A stretch of 64,000 nt of DNA from Viridibacterium sp047600765 (GTDB lineage: Bacteria > Pseudomonadota > Gammaproteobacteria > Burkholderiales > Rhodocyclaceae), in assembly GCA_047600765.1 (NCBI GenBank), contig JASGKF010000001.1, forward strand, positions 372,001 through 436,000, written 5' to 3'. Position 1 is the first letter of the stretch. The number at the start of each line of letters is the position of its first letter. A model generated the notes under the pieces. The model worked only from the letters and a program-made list of their open reading frames with translations, did no database searches and was not told the DNA's origin. The translations under genes were made by a program, and so were the position numbers. This document shows positions 16,065 to 25,924 of this stretch, piece by piece.

Positions 16065-16613
16065 TCAGTTCAGGCCGGCACGCATGGCAGAAGCCTGCGC
16101 GGCACCCACCAGTTGCTCCAGCTCACCGACCGACAGCACGCTGTTCATATCCAGCACCACGACGAAGCGGCTGTTGATGTTGAGCATGCCGCCGACGAAG
16201 TCCGAACGCAGGCCCGCACCGAAGCCGGGCCGCGACTCGATGCTGCCGGGCTCGACATCCAGCACTTCGCTCACCGAGTTGACGATCACGCCAAGCGGAT
16301 AAAGCCCTTCATCCAGCGCCACCTCGACGATCACCACACAGGTGCGTCGACCGATCTGCGTCTCGGCGCGGCCGAAGCGCACCGACAGGTCGATCACCGG
16401 CACCACCGCACCGCGCAGGTTGATCACCCCACGCAGGAAGTCCGGCGTCAGCGGGATCTGGGTGAGGCCGTTGAACTCGATGATTTCGCGGATCGGTGCG
16501 ATGGGCATGGCGAACAGCTCCTGCCCCAACGAGAAGGTCAGGTACTGACGTGGGGCCGCAACCGTCGCGGGTTCCCGCGCGGCCGGGCTTTTCACAAGTT
16601 GTTGGCTGGCCAT
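16065..16613 (-). CDS. cheW: Chemotaxis coupling protein CheW
   Basis: 182 residues from ATG 16613, supported by GAGGAG 7 nt upstream; a longer frame adds an unrelated leader. The single CheW SH3-like domain starts at YLTFSLGQELFAMPIAPIREI and contains IPLTPDFLRGVINLRGAVVPVIDL and the C-terminal NINSRFVVVLDM. CheW links receptors to the CheA kinase. The first 30 residues are a Pro/Ala-rich extension. It lies 10 bp after the MCP gene. Confidence 0.96.
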   Translation of the reverse strand: MASQQLVKSPAAREPATVAAPRQYLTFSLGQELFAMPIAPIREIIEFNGLTQIPLTPDFLRGVINLRGAVVPVIDLSVRFGRAETQIGRRTCVVIVEVALDEGLYPLGVIVNSVSEVLDVEPGSIESRPGFGAGLRSDFVGGMLNINSRFVVVLDMNSVLSVGELEQLVGAAQASAMRAGLN

Positions 16614-16623
16614 GACCCGCTCC

Positions 16624-18249
16624 TCAGAAACGCTCGAACGATGCGGTATCCACTTCATCCTGCGCCATCACGGCCGCCTTGCGCGGCGCCGCGCCACGCT
16701 TGCCACGCGAACGCTGCGTCGGCGCACCGCCATCACCGCCCGTGCGGAAGAACTGCATCATTTCCTGCAGCTGCATGGCCTGGGCGCTCATCTCTTCAGC
16801 GGTCGAGGACAGTTGCTCGGACGCCGAGGCATTTGCCTGCGTCGTCTGCGTGACCTGGCTCATCGCCGTGTTGATCTGTTCGAGACCGGCCGCCTGCTCG
16901 TTGGAAGCCGCAGCAATCTCCTGCACCAGGTCGGCAGTGCGGGTGATCGACGGCGCCAGCTCGGAGAACAGCACGCCCGTGCGCTCGGCCATCATCACGC
17001 TGTTGCTGGCCACGGCGCTGATTTCCTGCGCAGCGACCTGGCTGCGTTCAGCCAGCTTGCGCACTTCAGCCGCCACCACGGCGAAGCCCTTGCCGTGTTC
17101 GCCGGCACGGGCAGCTTCAATCGCTGCGTTGAGCGCCAGCAGATTGGTCTGGTAAGCGATGTCGTCGATGATGCCGATCTTGTTGGCGATCTGCTTCATC
17201 GCATTGACGGTTTCGCGCACGGCTTCACCGCCTTCCTTGGCGTCCTTCGACGACTTGGAGGCGATGCCGTCCGTAACGCGGGCGTTCTCGGTGTTCTGGG
17301 CAACGGTCGAAGAGATCTCTTCGATCGAAGCACTGGTCTCTTCAACGCTGGCGGCCTGCTCGGAAGCATTCTGGCTGAGCATCTGCGACGACGAGGACAT
17401 CTGCTCCGAAGCGGCAGCGAGCGCATCGGCCGAACCGCGCACGTCACCGATTACCTGGGTCAGGCGGCCCACCATCTTGTTCATCGCAGCCAGCAGGCTG
17501 TCTTCATCACCGCTACGCAGTTTCACCTGCACGGTCAGGTCACCCTCGGCCACGCGGCGCACCACCTCGGCGGCGTAGTCGGGCTCACCACCGAGCTGAC
17601 GGGTGATCAGACGCGTCACGACGGTACCCATGGCGATGGCCAGCACGATCGCGACGCCGATGATGCTCATCATCACCACGCGCGCTTCCTTGGCCAGATC
17701 CTGGCTGCCCTTGTCAGCCGCTTCGGCTTGCGCTGCATTCTCTTCGGCAATCGCCGTCAGCGTCTTCTGCATCACGTCGAAGGCTGCACGCGTCGCACCG
17801 TTGGAAACATCTGCCGCATCGTCACGCTTGCCCGCAGCAGACAGCTCACGCACCTTGTCATTGAGGGCAAGGTACTTGGCTTCTTCAGCATCGAGCACCT
17901 TGTTGAGCTCGACTTCCTTGTCGCTCAGGCGCGTCTTGCGGTACTCGTCGATAACCTTCTTGAAGGCCTTCCAGTGATTACCACCGCGCTCTGCGGTTTC
18001 GGCAATTTCCTTGGCGTCCTTCATCGACGGCATGCGGGCATAGGAACGGTTGTGCGCGCCCATGCGGTAAGTCGCCTCGCCCAGCATCTGGATCGAGCTG
18101 AGGTTGGTGGCGTAGATATCGTGCGCCACATCACCCAGCTGACTGATGCGCGTAAGGGCGTAACCCCCGACGACAGCCGTCAGCACGGCACAGAGAAGGA
18201 AGGTTACGGTCAGTTTGGCGGCCAGGGTAAGGCTCTTGAACCAGTTCAT
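16624..18249 (-). CDS. Methyl-accepting chemotaxis protein, 4HB type
   Basis: 541 residues. TM1 is about residues 8-30, followed by a periplasmic helical bundle of about 160 residues (4HB_MCP-like), TM2 about 191-211, HAMP to about 265 and a signalling domain with the conserved hairpin tip IDDIAYQTNLLALNAAIEAA. Methylation-region glutamines and alanines flank it. The C-terminus is Arg/Lys-rich and lacks the NWETF pentapeptide. Ligand is unknown. Its position between cheA and cheW suggests it is the cognate receptor of this pathway. Confidence 0.94.
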   Translation of the reverse strand: MNWFKSLTLAAKLTVTFLLCAVLTAVVGGYALTRISQLGDVAHDIYATNLSSIQMLGEATYRMGAHNRSYARMPSMKDAKEIAETAERGGNHWKAFKKVIDEYRKTRLSDKEVELNKVLDAEEAKYLALNDKVRELSAAGKRDDAADVSNGATRAAFDVMQKTLTAIAEENAAQAEAADKGSQDLAKEARVVMMSIIGVAIVLAIAMGTVVTRLITRQLGGEPDYAAEVVRRVAEGDLTVQVKLRSGDEDSLLAAMNKMVGRLTQVIGDVRGSADALAAASEQMSSSSQMLSQNASEQAASVEETSASIEEISSTVAQNTENARVTDGIASKSSKDAKEGGEAVRETVNAMKQIANKIGIIDDIAYQTNLLALNAAIEAARAGEHGKGFAVVAAEVRKLAERSQVAAQEISAVASNSVMMAERTGVLFSELAPSITRTADLVQEIAAASNEQAAGLEQINTAMSQVTQTTQANASASEQLSSTAEEMSAQAMQLQEMMQFFRTGGDGGAPTQRSRGKRGAAPRKAAVMAQDEVDTASFERF

Positions 18250-18282
18250 GGCAGGACTCCTGTCGATGACAACTCGGGTTGT

Positions 18283-20481
18283 TCAGTTAGTAAGCGCACG
18301 CGACGCGACACCCGCTGCGTCATGTTCGGTTTCGGGATGGCTCAACTGGATCAGCGCAGCGATATCGAGGATCAGTGCCACCGATCCATCGCCGAGGATC
18401 GTTGAGCCACTGATCCCCTTGATGCCACGGAAAATCTGTCCGAGCGGTTTGATCACCGCCTGGAATTCGCCCAGCAGGCGGTCGACAACGAGGCCGGCAC
18501 GCTGGCTGCCGTACTCGACCACAACAAGGCTTTCGCGCTCGGGAACCTGTGCTGTCAATTCGAAGACGTCACCCAGGCGCACATAGGGCAATGGCTCGCC
18601 ACGCAGGTTGATGATGCGTTGCGTGCCATCCGACTGCGCCATGTCGGCACATTCGACAACCATGTCGAGCGGGATGACGAAGGTCGACTCGCCGACTGCC
18701 ACCTGGAAGCCATCGATGATGGCCAGGGTCAGCGGCAAGCGGATGCGGAAACAGGTGCCTGCACCCAGCGCGCTGTCGAGCTCGATCTCGCCACGCAGCG
18801 CTTCCACGCTGCGCTTGACGACATCCATGCCGACCCCGCGACCGGAAAGATTGGTGACCTGATCGGCTGTCGAGAAACCGGGCAGGAAGATCAGCTGCCG
18901 CACTTCGGCATCGCTGAGCACGGCATCGGCTGCTATCAGGCCGCGTTCGACGGCCTTGGTACGGATGCGCTGGATGTTCAGACCACGCCCGTCGTCGCTG
19001 ATCTCGATGACGATGCAGCCAGACTCATGGAATGCATTGAGACGCAGCTGGCCCGCTTCGTCCTTGCCCGCAGCCAACCTGTCCTCGACACCTTCGATAC
19101 CGTGATCGATGGCGTTGCGCACGATGTGCAGCAGCGGGTCAGACAACTTCTCGACCATGGACTTGTCGAGCTCGGTCTCGGCACCGGTAATGATCAGTTC
19201 GATCTTCTTGCCGAGCTCCTGCGAAACATCGCGCACCACGCGCGGAAAGCGCTGGAACACCTCGCCGATCGGGATCATGCGCAGGTTCAGCGCGCCGTCG
19301 CGGATCTGTTCGACCAGCTGGCCAACCTCGCCCATGGCTTCGACCAGCACGGCCTGTTGCGTGCGACTGGCCATCAGGCGTGCGCCGGCACTGGCAATCA
19401 CCAGTTCGCCAACCAGGTTGATGAGCTGATCCAGCTTGGCGGCCTCGACCTTGACCACGCGTTGTTCCTGGCTGCGACGCTCCTCGCCCTGCTTCTGCTT
19501 GGACAGGGCTGCCGCCACGACCGGTGCGGGCACCATGTGTTCTTCGACCAGCAACTCGCCGAGGCGCGGCACCTTGCCACCTCCTTCGTCGCGCGAGGCC
19601 TGGATGGAGAGGACTTCGGCCAGCTCCTTCTCGGTCAGCGTGCCGCCGGCCACGAGGATCTCGCCCAGACGCTGACGCGACTCGGGCAGCGCTTCGATGA
19701 GCGCGATGTACTCGCTGATGCGTGCATTGGGGGGCAGGATGCGCAGATGCATGTCATCGCGCACAAATTCGAAAACACCTTCCAGCGTCTGCTTGCTGGT
19801 CTCGGCGAGCAGGTCGATCTCGAAGCCGAGATAGCAGTGCTCGGCGTCCATCACATCAGCTGAGGGCATGTCGTCCCACAGCGTCTGCAGGCTAACCAGC
19901 TTGCCGATGCCGGCGAGGTAGTGGATGAAGGACAGCGGGTCCATGCCCAGACGCAGGACGTCGCGACCGAAGCGCAGCGACAGGTGCCAGCATTTGCTGC
20001 TGACCATGCTGCCCTCGCCTTCACGCTCCACCACCGGTGCAGTGTTGACCGACACAACCTGGGCTTGCTTGCCCGCAGGTGCCGCAGCGCCCGAGTCGAG
20101 CAGCTTCTGCAACATGGCCAGCAGGCGATTACGCTCGGCCGGGTCGGGATCGACGGACTCATCGCCCGCATCCACTGCATCGACCAGTTTGTTCAGGTAA
20201 TCACCACAGCGCAGCAGGCCACCGGAAAGATCGGCGTCCAGCTCGATCTCCGCATTGCGTACGCGGTCGAGCACGCTTTCCATCACGTGGGTGAAGCTGA
20301 CGATCAGATCCAGCGCGAACAGGCCAGCTGAACCCTTGATGGTGTGCGCTGCACGGAACACCGCATTGACGCGTTCGCGCGTGCTGCCTTCCGACTCGAT
20401 TTCGAGCAGGGCCACTTCCATCGCGCTCAGCAATTCGCGGGCTTCTTCGACAAGAGCGGCGCGTGCTTGGGAAAGATCCAT
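18283..20481 (-). CDS. cheA: Chemotaxis histidine kinase CheA with tandem MshEN-like repeats
   Basis: 732 residues from ATG 20481. The P1/Hpt domain has the phosphorylated His46 in AHTIKGSAG. Residues 160-260 form a second domain starting CWHLSLRFGRDVLRLG. Residues 271-294 and 306-329 are two copies of an RLGEhLV-x(9-10)-L-x(3)-L/A-x2-Q motif that resembles the cyclic-di-GMP-binding MshEN domain of type II/IV ATPases. After these come the dimerisation helix (INLVGELVIA), the ATP-binding N box HIVRNAIDHG, G1 DDGRGLN and G2 GRGVGMDVVK, then a CheW-like P5 domain (TFVIPLDMVVECADM). It starts 2 bp after the STAS gene stop. Confidence 0.95.
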   Translation of the reverse strand: MDLSQARAALVEEARELLSAMEVALLEIESEGSTRERVNAVFRAAHTIKGSAGLFALDLIVSFTHVMESVLDRVRNAEIELDADLSGGLLRCGDYLNKLVDAVDAGDESVDPDPAERNRLLAMLQKLLDSGAAAPAGKQAQVVSVNTAPVVEREGEGSMVSSKCWHLSLRFGRDVLRLGMDPLSFIHYLAGIGKLVSLQTLWDDMPSADVMDAEHCYLGFEIDLLAETSKQTLEGVFEFVRDDMHLRILPPNARISEYIALIEALPESRQRLGEILVAGGTLTEKELAEVLSIQASRDEGGGKVPRLGELLVEEHMVPAPVVAAALSKQKQGEERRSQEQRVVKVEAAKLDQLINLVGELVIASAGARLMASRTQQAVLVEAMGEVGQLVEQIRDGALNLRMIPIGEVFQRFPRVVRDVSQELGKKIELIITGAETELDKSMVEKLSDPLLHIVRNAIDHGIEGVEDRLAAGKDEAGQLRLNAFHESGCIVIEISDDGRGLNIQRIRTKAVERGLIAADAVLSDAEVRQLIFLPGFSTADQVTNLSGRGVGMDVVKRSVEALRGEIELDSALGAGTCFRIRLPLTLAIIDGFQVAVGESTFVIPLDMVVECADMAQSDGTQRIINLRGEPLPYVRLGDVFELTAQVPERESLVVVEYGSQRAGLVVDRLLGEFQAVIKPLGQIFRGIKGISGSTILGDGSVALILDIAALIQLSHPETEHDAAGVASRALTN

Positions 20482-20483
20482 GT

Positions 20484-20801
20484 TCAGCTCCAGACGACCG
20501 CAGCGGGCGCGTTGAACTGCGCTGAAAGATTGAGGGTGTCGAGCACCTGGGCAACAGCATTGCTGTGTTTTTCCCACGTGACGGTCTTGTCTGCCCGGCC
20601 CGCTTCGCGTGCCAGCAACAGCATCAGCTGCACGCCGGAGCTGTCCAGTTCGGTGACGCCAGACAGGTCCACCGTCAGCGCGTCGCGTGCACTCAGCTTG
20701 TCCAGCAGGGTGATGCGTGCCTGGGCGGCGTCGAAGATGGTGAACTCACCTTCAAGCACCAGCGTGCCCGGCACGGTTTCGGTACAGGAGAACGTACTCA
20801 T
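20484..20801 (-). CDS. STAS-domain protein in the che operon
   Basis: 105 residues from ATG 20801, with GAGGAG 7 nt upstream. The fold matches anti-sigma-factor-antagonist STAS domains: LVLEGEFTIFDAAQA, then LTVDLSGVTELDSSGVQLML, in which the Ser in DSSGVQ is at the phosphorylation site of SpoIIAA-like proteins. It is placed between cheY and cheA. Small STAS proteins in such operons are known to modulate CheA or CheY signalling in some bacteria. Its partner here is unknown. Confidence 0.85.
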   Translation of the reverse strand: MSTFSCTETVPGTLVLEGEFTIFDAAQARITLLDKLSARDALTVDLSGVTELDSSGVQLMLLLAREAGRADKTVTWEKHSNAVAQVLDTLNLSAQFNAPAAVVWS

Positions 20802-20811
20802 GCGGTTCTCC

Positions 20812-21180
20812 TCAGGGGGCAATCAGCTTGGCCACGGCGTCCAGCAGTGCGGGCGGCTGGAAAGGTTTGACCACCCAGGCGCGCACGCCGGCGGCCTTGC
20901 CTTCCTGCACCTTGGCGGTATCGCTCTCGGTGGTCAGCATGATGATGGGGGTGAAGCGATAGGCCGGCAGTTCCTTGGCCGCCTTGACGAAGGTGAGGCC
21001 ATCCATGTTCGGCATGTTCACGTCGGAGATGATCAGGTGGAACTTGCTGCCGTCGAGCTTGCCCAGCGCCTCGCGACCATCGGACGCTTCGGTCACTTCG
21101 TAGCCCGCCCCCTTCAACGCGATACCCAGCGTCTGACGCATGCTGAACGAGTCATCGACAATGAGAATGGTCTTGCTCAT
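20812..21180 (-). CDS. cheY: Chemotaxis response regulator CheY
   Basis: 122 residues, a stand-alone receiver domain. The acidic pocket DD (ILIVDDSFSMR), phosphoacceptor Asp in LIISDVNMPNMDG, Thr in IIMLTTES and Lys in VVKPFQP are all present. Phosphorylated CheY typically binds the flagellar switch or another effector. No flagellar genes are in the window, so the output is not known. Confidence 0.95.
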   Translation of the reverse strand: MSKTILIVDDSFSMRQTLGIALKGAGYEVTEASDGREALGKLDGSKFHLIISDVNMPNMDGLTFVKAAKELPAYRFTPIIMLTTESDTAKVQEGKAAGVRAWVVKPFQPPALLDAVAKLIAP

Positions 21181-21194
21181 GGGAACCCCTGTGT

Positions 21195-22332
21195 TCAGAA
21201 GAAAGTGATGCCTCCGGGCTTCGCAGCCCCTTGGGCAGGTGCTGCGGAGGCAGCGGAAGTGGCATGCGCGTGCATGTCACGTTGTTCGAGCATGGTGTAG
21301 CTCTGTGAAAGGGTGTTGAGCCAGGTCGTCACGTTGGGCACATTCGCCCCGTTGCTATCGGAGACGGTCTTGGCCGAACCCGACATGCGCTCCATGTCGG
21401 AGACGACGTGTTCGATGATCTGGTGCACGCGGTCCTGGAATTGCAGGCTCACCAGCACGTCACCAATGTCGTTCTCAAGCGCACGGCGCTCGGCTTGCAG
21501 GTCGGCGAGGGAGTGATTGAGCGTGTCGGCCGTCGCGTTGAAGTTGCTGACAATCTCGGTCGCGGCGGTCTGCGATTCGCTGACCGACACCGCTTCGCGG
21601 CGCGCAAAGTCTTCAGACATGCTCAGCGCGTGGGCGATGGCATCACTGACCGTGTTAACCGTGTCCTGGATGCGCTTGCCGGTGTCACCGGATTGCGTTC
21701 GACAGCTTGCGCACTTCGTCAGCCACAACCGCGAAGCCACGTCCCGTTTCACCGGCACGGGCAGCCTCGATGGCGGCATTGAGTGCCAGCAGGTTGGTCT
21801 GCTTGGCGATGTTCGCGACATCCTCGGCCATCTTGCGCAGCGCATCGGTGTGCGAGGCGACGCCGTGGATCTCTTCCATCAGCGCCACGCGGAAACCCTG
21901 TGCTTCGTTGAGCGTACCGATGATGCGGTTGAGGCCGTGTTCAGCGTTCTCGATGGTGCGCAGTGCGACCTTGTCGCGCTCGCTCTGCCCGCTGCTGGCG
22001 CTGCCTGACAGGCGCTGCGAGATCGATGCGAAACGCTGCACGAGTGAATCGATGGCGTCCTTGATCTGCCCCTGGGCCAGCTGGACATGCTTGCGCCACA
22101 ACGGCACCACTTCGGCCACCAGGCCCGGGAATTCGCTGCGCACGGGTGCGGGGCGTTCTTCGAAAGCCGGCGTCACGGGCAGGCTGCTCACACTGGGCGC
22201 GGGTGTTCCGGGTAAGAACTTGTACAGGGCTGCCAGCACCACGGCGCCGACAATCAGCCCCAACCACCAGCTGGAGGCCACGAGGGCGACGACGATCAGA
22301 TTGACAGCACCAATCAGGAGAATCGGATTCAT
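21195..22332 (-). pseudogene. Methyl-accepting chemotaxis-like protein, frameshifted as read
   Basis: The start ATG 22332 opens a membrane anchor (NPILLIGAVNLIVVALVASSWW, TM about 3-35) with no periplasmic domain. A soluble helical region and the receptor-type motif NIAKQTNLLALNAAIEAARAG follow. The frame breaks directly after ADEVRKLSN near 21700. The family continuation SGDTGKRI is encoded in another frame and runs to 21195. One extra base on the minus strand (AACGCAATCC where AACCAATCC-like phase is needed) explains it. Restored, the protein has about 378 residues and ends in DVLVSLQFQDRVHQII. It may be a CheA-coupled cytosol-facing receptor. Sequence error or true mutation cannot be told apart. 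Confidence 0.82.
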
Positions 22333-22363
22333 AAGGTCACCAGACAATTCATGCGGGTCGCTG

Positions 22364-25300
22364 TCATAACGGCAGATTCTCCGGGGACTGAAGTCCTTCC
22401 TCGCCCGCACGCAGGCCCTCCAGAAGGCTGTTGAACTGGGTTTCGAAGCGTTCCAGCGTGGCAGGCATGACGGCACCCGCACGCGCCTCCGTCTCGAGCG
22501 CGACGCAGCTGTCCTGCAAAGCCGTCGCCCCCAGGGTGCCGACGATGGCCTTGAGTCCGTGCACGATCATGCCGGCCTGTTCGACGTCGCCTTCCTGCAC
22601 GGCGGTGCGGACTTCCTGTGGCATGCCGGCGCGCTCGGTCAGCAGGCGCGACACCAGCTTTGCGTAGAGATCGCGGCGCCCCATGAGCCTGTCCAGCCCC
22701 AGCGAAACGTCCAGTCCCGGCACGGCGCGCCAGACGGCAAAACTATCTGTGGCGGAATCTTCATCCGCCCTGCTTTGCCCGGGCGCCTCGGCCTGCGTCG
22801 CCGGGGCCGGCTGTGCAGGGTCTGTGGGCAGTACACGCAGCAGCGCCGCAAATAGCTGATCGGGGTCGATGGGCTTGGCAACGTAGTCGTTCATGCCGGC
22901 AGCCAGGCAGCGCTCACGGTCACCGCTGAGTGCATTGGCGGTCAGCGCCACGACCGGCAGTTCCGCAAAGCGGGGATCCTTGCGCAGGGTCATTGTGGCC
23001 TCAATGCCATTCATGACCGGCATGTGCACATCCATCAGCACGACATCGAAATCGTCTTCGTGCAGCGCCTGCAAGGCTTGCAGGCCATCACGCGCCGTGC
23101 CGACCCGCATGCCGGCATAAGCCAGCAACTCGGTCGCGACTTCGCGATTGATCTCGTTGTCTTCAACCAGCAGCACGGAGCGCCCATGCAGACGCGTCAA
23201 GGACTGCGTCGATGCCGTGCTGTCGGCACGACGTGCCGCTTGCGGCGAGGCAGCCAGCAAGGTGGCCACGGCATCAAACACTTCAGACGGCACCAAGGGC
23301 TTGGCCAGTGTGGCATCGAAGTGCACATTGTCGGCGCCGTGATTGCGCTCCGCCGCCGGGGCGATCAGCACCAGCAACGGCAGGTCATTCTTGAGCGACA
23401 GCAGTTGCATCTGCCCGGCCGTGTCACGACCACTGAGGCCAGGCATCTTCCAGTCGATGAAGACCAGGTCGAAGCCCTGCATGCGCGCGTCGGCCGCAGC
23501 CAGCTTGTCGATGCCTTCGTGACCGGACGACGCCGTCTCGACCACGAAGGACAAGGAGCGCAACAGGTCAGCCAGCAAGGTAGCCGCGTGCTCGTTGTCA
23601 TCGATGACCAGTGCGCGCCGGTTGCGCAGATCCACGGACGGAATGGGTGCGGAACGGCTCTCCGGCAGGCGCGTGACGGGCAGCTCCAGCGAGAAGATGC
23701 TGCCATGGCCCGGTTCGCTGCTCACGGCCACGCTGCCGCCCATGAGCTCCGCCAGCTTCTTGCTGATGATGAGGCCCAGCCCTGTACCTTCGAAACGGCG
23801 GGCCATCGAACCATCGAGTTGCTGGAAGGGCTGGAACAACAGGGGCAGGTCTTCGGCGGCGATGCCGATGCCTGTATCGACGACATCGAAACGCAGCTGC
23901 AAGGTAGCGCCGCGTTCTTCGAGCTTGTGGACGTGCAGGACGACTTCTCCCTGCTCGGTGAACTTCACGGCGTTGTTGGCGAAGTTGATCAGCACCTGAC
24001 CGATATGCTGGGCATCGCCCAGAAGTTGATCGGGGATACTCTCGTCAATGACGACGAGCAGCTCCAGCCCCTTGGCGTCGGCACGGTCCCAGACCAGGCT
24101 GGTGACGTGCTCGAGCATTTTCTCCAGCGAGAACTGCTGGGTCTCGACCGAGAACTTGCCAGCCTCGATCTTCGAGAAGTCGAGGATGTCATTGACGATG
24201 CTGAGCAGGTGCTGGCTGGAGCTGGCGATGCGCTTGAGGTAGTGCTCGATGCGCTCGTCCTGGTTGGTTCGCTCGGCCAGCAGCGACATGCCGATGACGG
24301 CATTGAGCGGCGTGCGGATCTCGTGACTCATGTTGGCGAGAAACTCGGCCTTGGCGCGCGCCGCAGCCTCCGCTTCGAGACGCGCCTCGCGCAACTCCGC
24401 GGTGCGTTCGTCCACCCTGGACTCCAGGGTACGTGCCAGTTCTTCGAGCGCACGCTGGGCGTTGACCTGGTCGGTGACATCCATCGCCACGCTGCCAACG
24501 CCCATGACGGTCGTATCGTCCAGCCCGAATACGGGGAAGCGCAGGACGGTGAAGGTCGACTCGTCCGGCTTGCCTTCGTTGAGGATGTACTTCCTCGTAT
24601 AGGCCTTGCCGGTTTTCATGACCTCGTCGAACTCCTGCGTCCGCTCGCGGGCGAGCGGCGCAGGCAGGATCTCGTAGTCAGTCTTGCCGAGCACCTGGGC
24701 CTCGGTCACGTTGAAGCTGCGTTCGAAGACCGGGTTGGTCATCACGTACTCGCCGCGCCGATTGCGCAGGATCAATCCGACCGGCGCGTTGTCGCGGAAC
24801 GCACGGAAGCGCCGCTCCTGGATGGCCAGGCGGCGGCGTGCCTGCAGTTGCAGCACGCTGAGGCCGATGATCAGGAGCATCGCCAGCACCGACAGGAAGA
24901 GAACGACGCTGCGCGCGAGATGGAAGGAGCGGAAAGCCTCGGCGACGTCTTCCTCGACGATGAGCCCCATGCGACTGTCTGGCAGCCAGCGCCCGGCACC
25001 GACGACAGACACGCCGCGATAGTCAGGGTAGCTCTCGGCGTACTGCGCCCCTCCATCGGGATTGCCGATCACGCTGGCCGCCATCTTCGTCAGCCCCGGC
25101 GTCTGCGGACGTTGTGCCGCGCCACGCAGGGACGCCCCTGCAGCAGGCACGCGCGCCTGCAGGCTCAGCGCGCTCCAGCCGGGCTCGGCATTCCCCGGCG
25201 CCTTGAGGTTGGATTCAAAGCGCGATGGCGACAGGATCAACCCTTTGGCGTCGATCAGGTAGGCCTCGCCAGACTCCCCTGCTCGGCCCGCCTGCAGGAT

Positions 25301-25924
25301 GCTGTAGAGGCTCATCTGCGGATTGGTGCGCAGGCACAGGAAGCCGATGGGGCTGCCCTCGGCATCGATGCGCGCACAGGTGTTCTGGAACAAGGTGCCC
25401 ACCGGCTGGGTGACCCCCTTGGTCACGACCGGGCGGATGGCCACGACGGGCCGCGCCGTCGCAGCGCCACGGTCCGCCGCGATGCTCATGGCTTCCAGCG
25501 TTTCGGGCGCAACGGCCTTCTGACCGACATACGCCGGGCTGCTGGCCGCCACGATGCTGCGGTCCAGCGCGATGACGGAATAGCCTTCAAAGGTGCGTCC
25601 GCGATAGAGCGGCGTGACCCAGCTGTCGAGTTCGCGCTGAAGGATGAGGTTGGCGGGCTGACGCATCAGGCGCTGGGTCAGGTGGACGAACTGCGCGTCA
25701 TTGGCGACGAAACGCGCACGATCGAGCTGTTCGGATTGCGAGCGGATGACGAGACGCCCCACCGTCTCCAGCGTCGTCTGGACGTGGATGGCCGTGCTCT
25801 TGCGGAACTCCCTCTCGATGTATTGCATGGCGCCCCAGCTCACCGCGCCAAGCACGACGAGCGAGACGACGGTCATCGAGATCGCAACCCACAGCTCGGT
25901 CCGGGGATGAGCCAGTTTGATCAC
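22364..25924 (-). CDS. Hybrid sensor histidine kinase (Cache-PAS-HisKA-HATPase-REC-REC-Hpt)
   Basis: 1186 residues. TM1 is about residues 11-33 and TM2 about 338-360; between them lies a large periplasmic sensor of dCache type. A PAS domain (about 370-490) with a short coiled coil follows. HisKA has His534 in NMSHEIRTPL. The ATPase has N, G1 (VVDTGIGI) and G2 (GTGLGL) boxes. Two receiver domains have Asp824 (VFIDWKMPG) and Asp965 (VLMDVHMP), and a C-terminal Hpt domain has His1122 (VHGLKAIVG). Its start overlaps the stop of the REC-EAL gene by 4 nt, so the pair probably forms one signalling route. Ligand is unknown. Confidence 0.93.
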   Translation of the reverse strand: MIKLAHPRTELWVAISMTVVSLVVLGAVSWGAMQYIEREFRKSTAIHVQTTLETVGRLVIRSQSEQLDRARFVANDAQFVHLTQRLMRQPANLILQRELDSWVTPLYRGRTFEGYSVIALDRSIVAASSPAYVGQKAVAPETLEAMSIAADRGAATARPVVAIRPVVTKGVTQPVGTLFQNTCARIDAEGSPIGFLCLRTNPQMSLYSILQAGRAGESGEAYLIDAKGLILSPSRFESNLKAPGNAEPGWSALSLQARVPAAGASLRGAAQRPQTPGLTKMAASVIGNPDGGAQYAESYPDYRGVSVVGAGRWLPDSRMGLIVEEDVAEAFRSFHLARSVVLFLSVLAMLLIIGLSVLQLQARRRLAIQERRFRAFRDNAPVGLILRNRRGEYVMTNPVFERSFNVTEAQVLGKTDYEILPAPLARERTQEFDEVMKTGKAYTRKYILNEGKPDESTFTVLRFPVFGLDDTTVMGVGSVAMDVTDQVNAQRALEELARTLESRVDERTAELREARLEAEAAARAKAEFLANMSHEIRTPLNAVIGMSLLAERTNQDERIEHYLKRIASSSQHLLSIVNDILDFSKIEAGKFSVETQQFSLEKMLEHVTSLVWDRADAKGLELLVVIDESIPDQLLGDAQHIGQVLINFANNAVKFTEQGEVVLHVHKLEERGATLQLRFDVVDTGIGIAAEDLPLLFQPFQQLDGSMARRFEGTGLGLIISKKLAELMGGSVAVSSEPGHGSIFSLELPVTRLPESRSAPIPSVDLRNRRALVIDDNEHAATLLADLLRSLSFVVETASSGHEGIDKLAAADARMQGFDLVFIDWKMPGLSGRDTAGQMQLLSLKNDLPLLVLIAPAAERNHGADNVHFDATLAKPLVPSEVFDAVATLLAASPQAARRADSTASTQSLTRLHGRSVLLVEDNEINREVATELLAYAGMRVGTARDGLQALQALHEDDFDVVLMDVHMPVMNGIEATMTLRKDPRFAELPVVALTANALSGDRERCLAAGMNDYVAKPIDPDQLFAALLRVLPTDPAQPAPATQAEAPGQSRADEDSATDSFAVWRAVPGLDVSLGLDRLMGRRDLYAKLVSRLLTERAGMPQEVRTAVQEGDVEQAGMIVHGLKAIVGTLGATALQDSCVALETEARAGAVMPATLERFETQFNSLLEGLRAGEEGLQSPENLPL

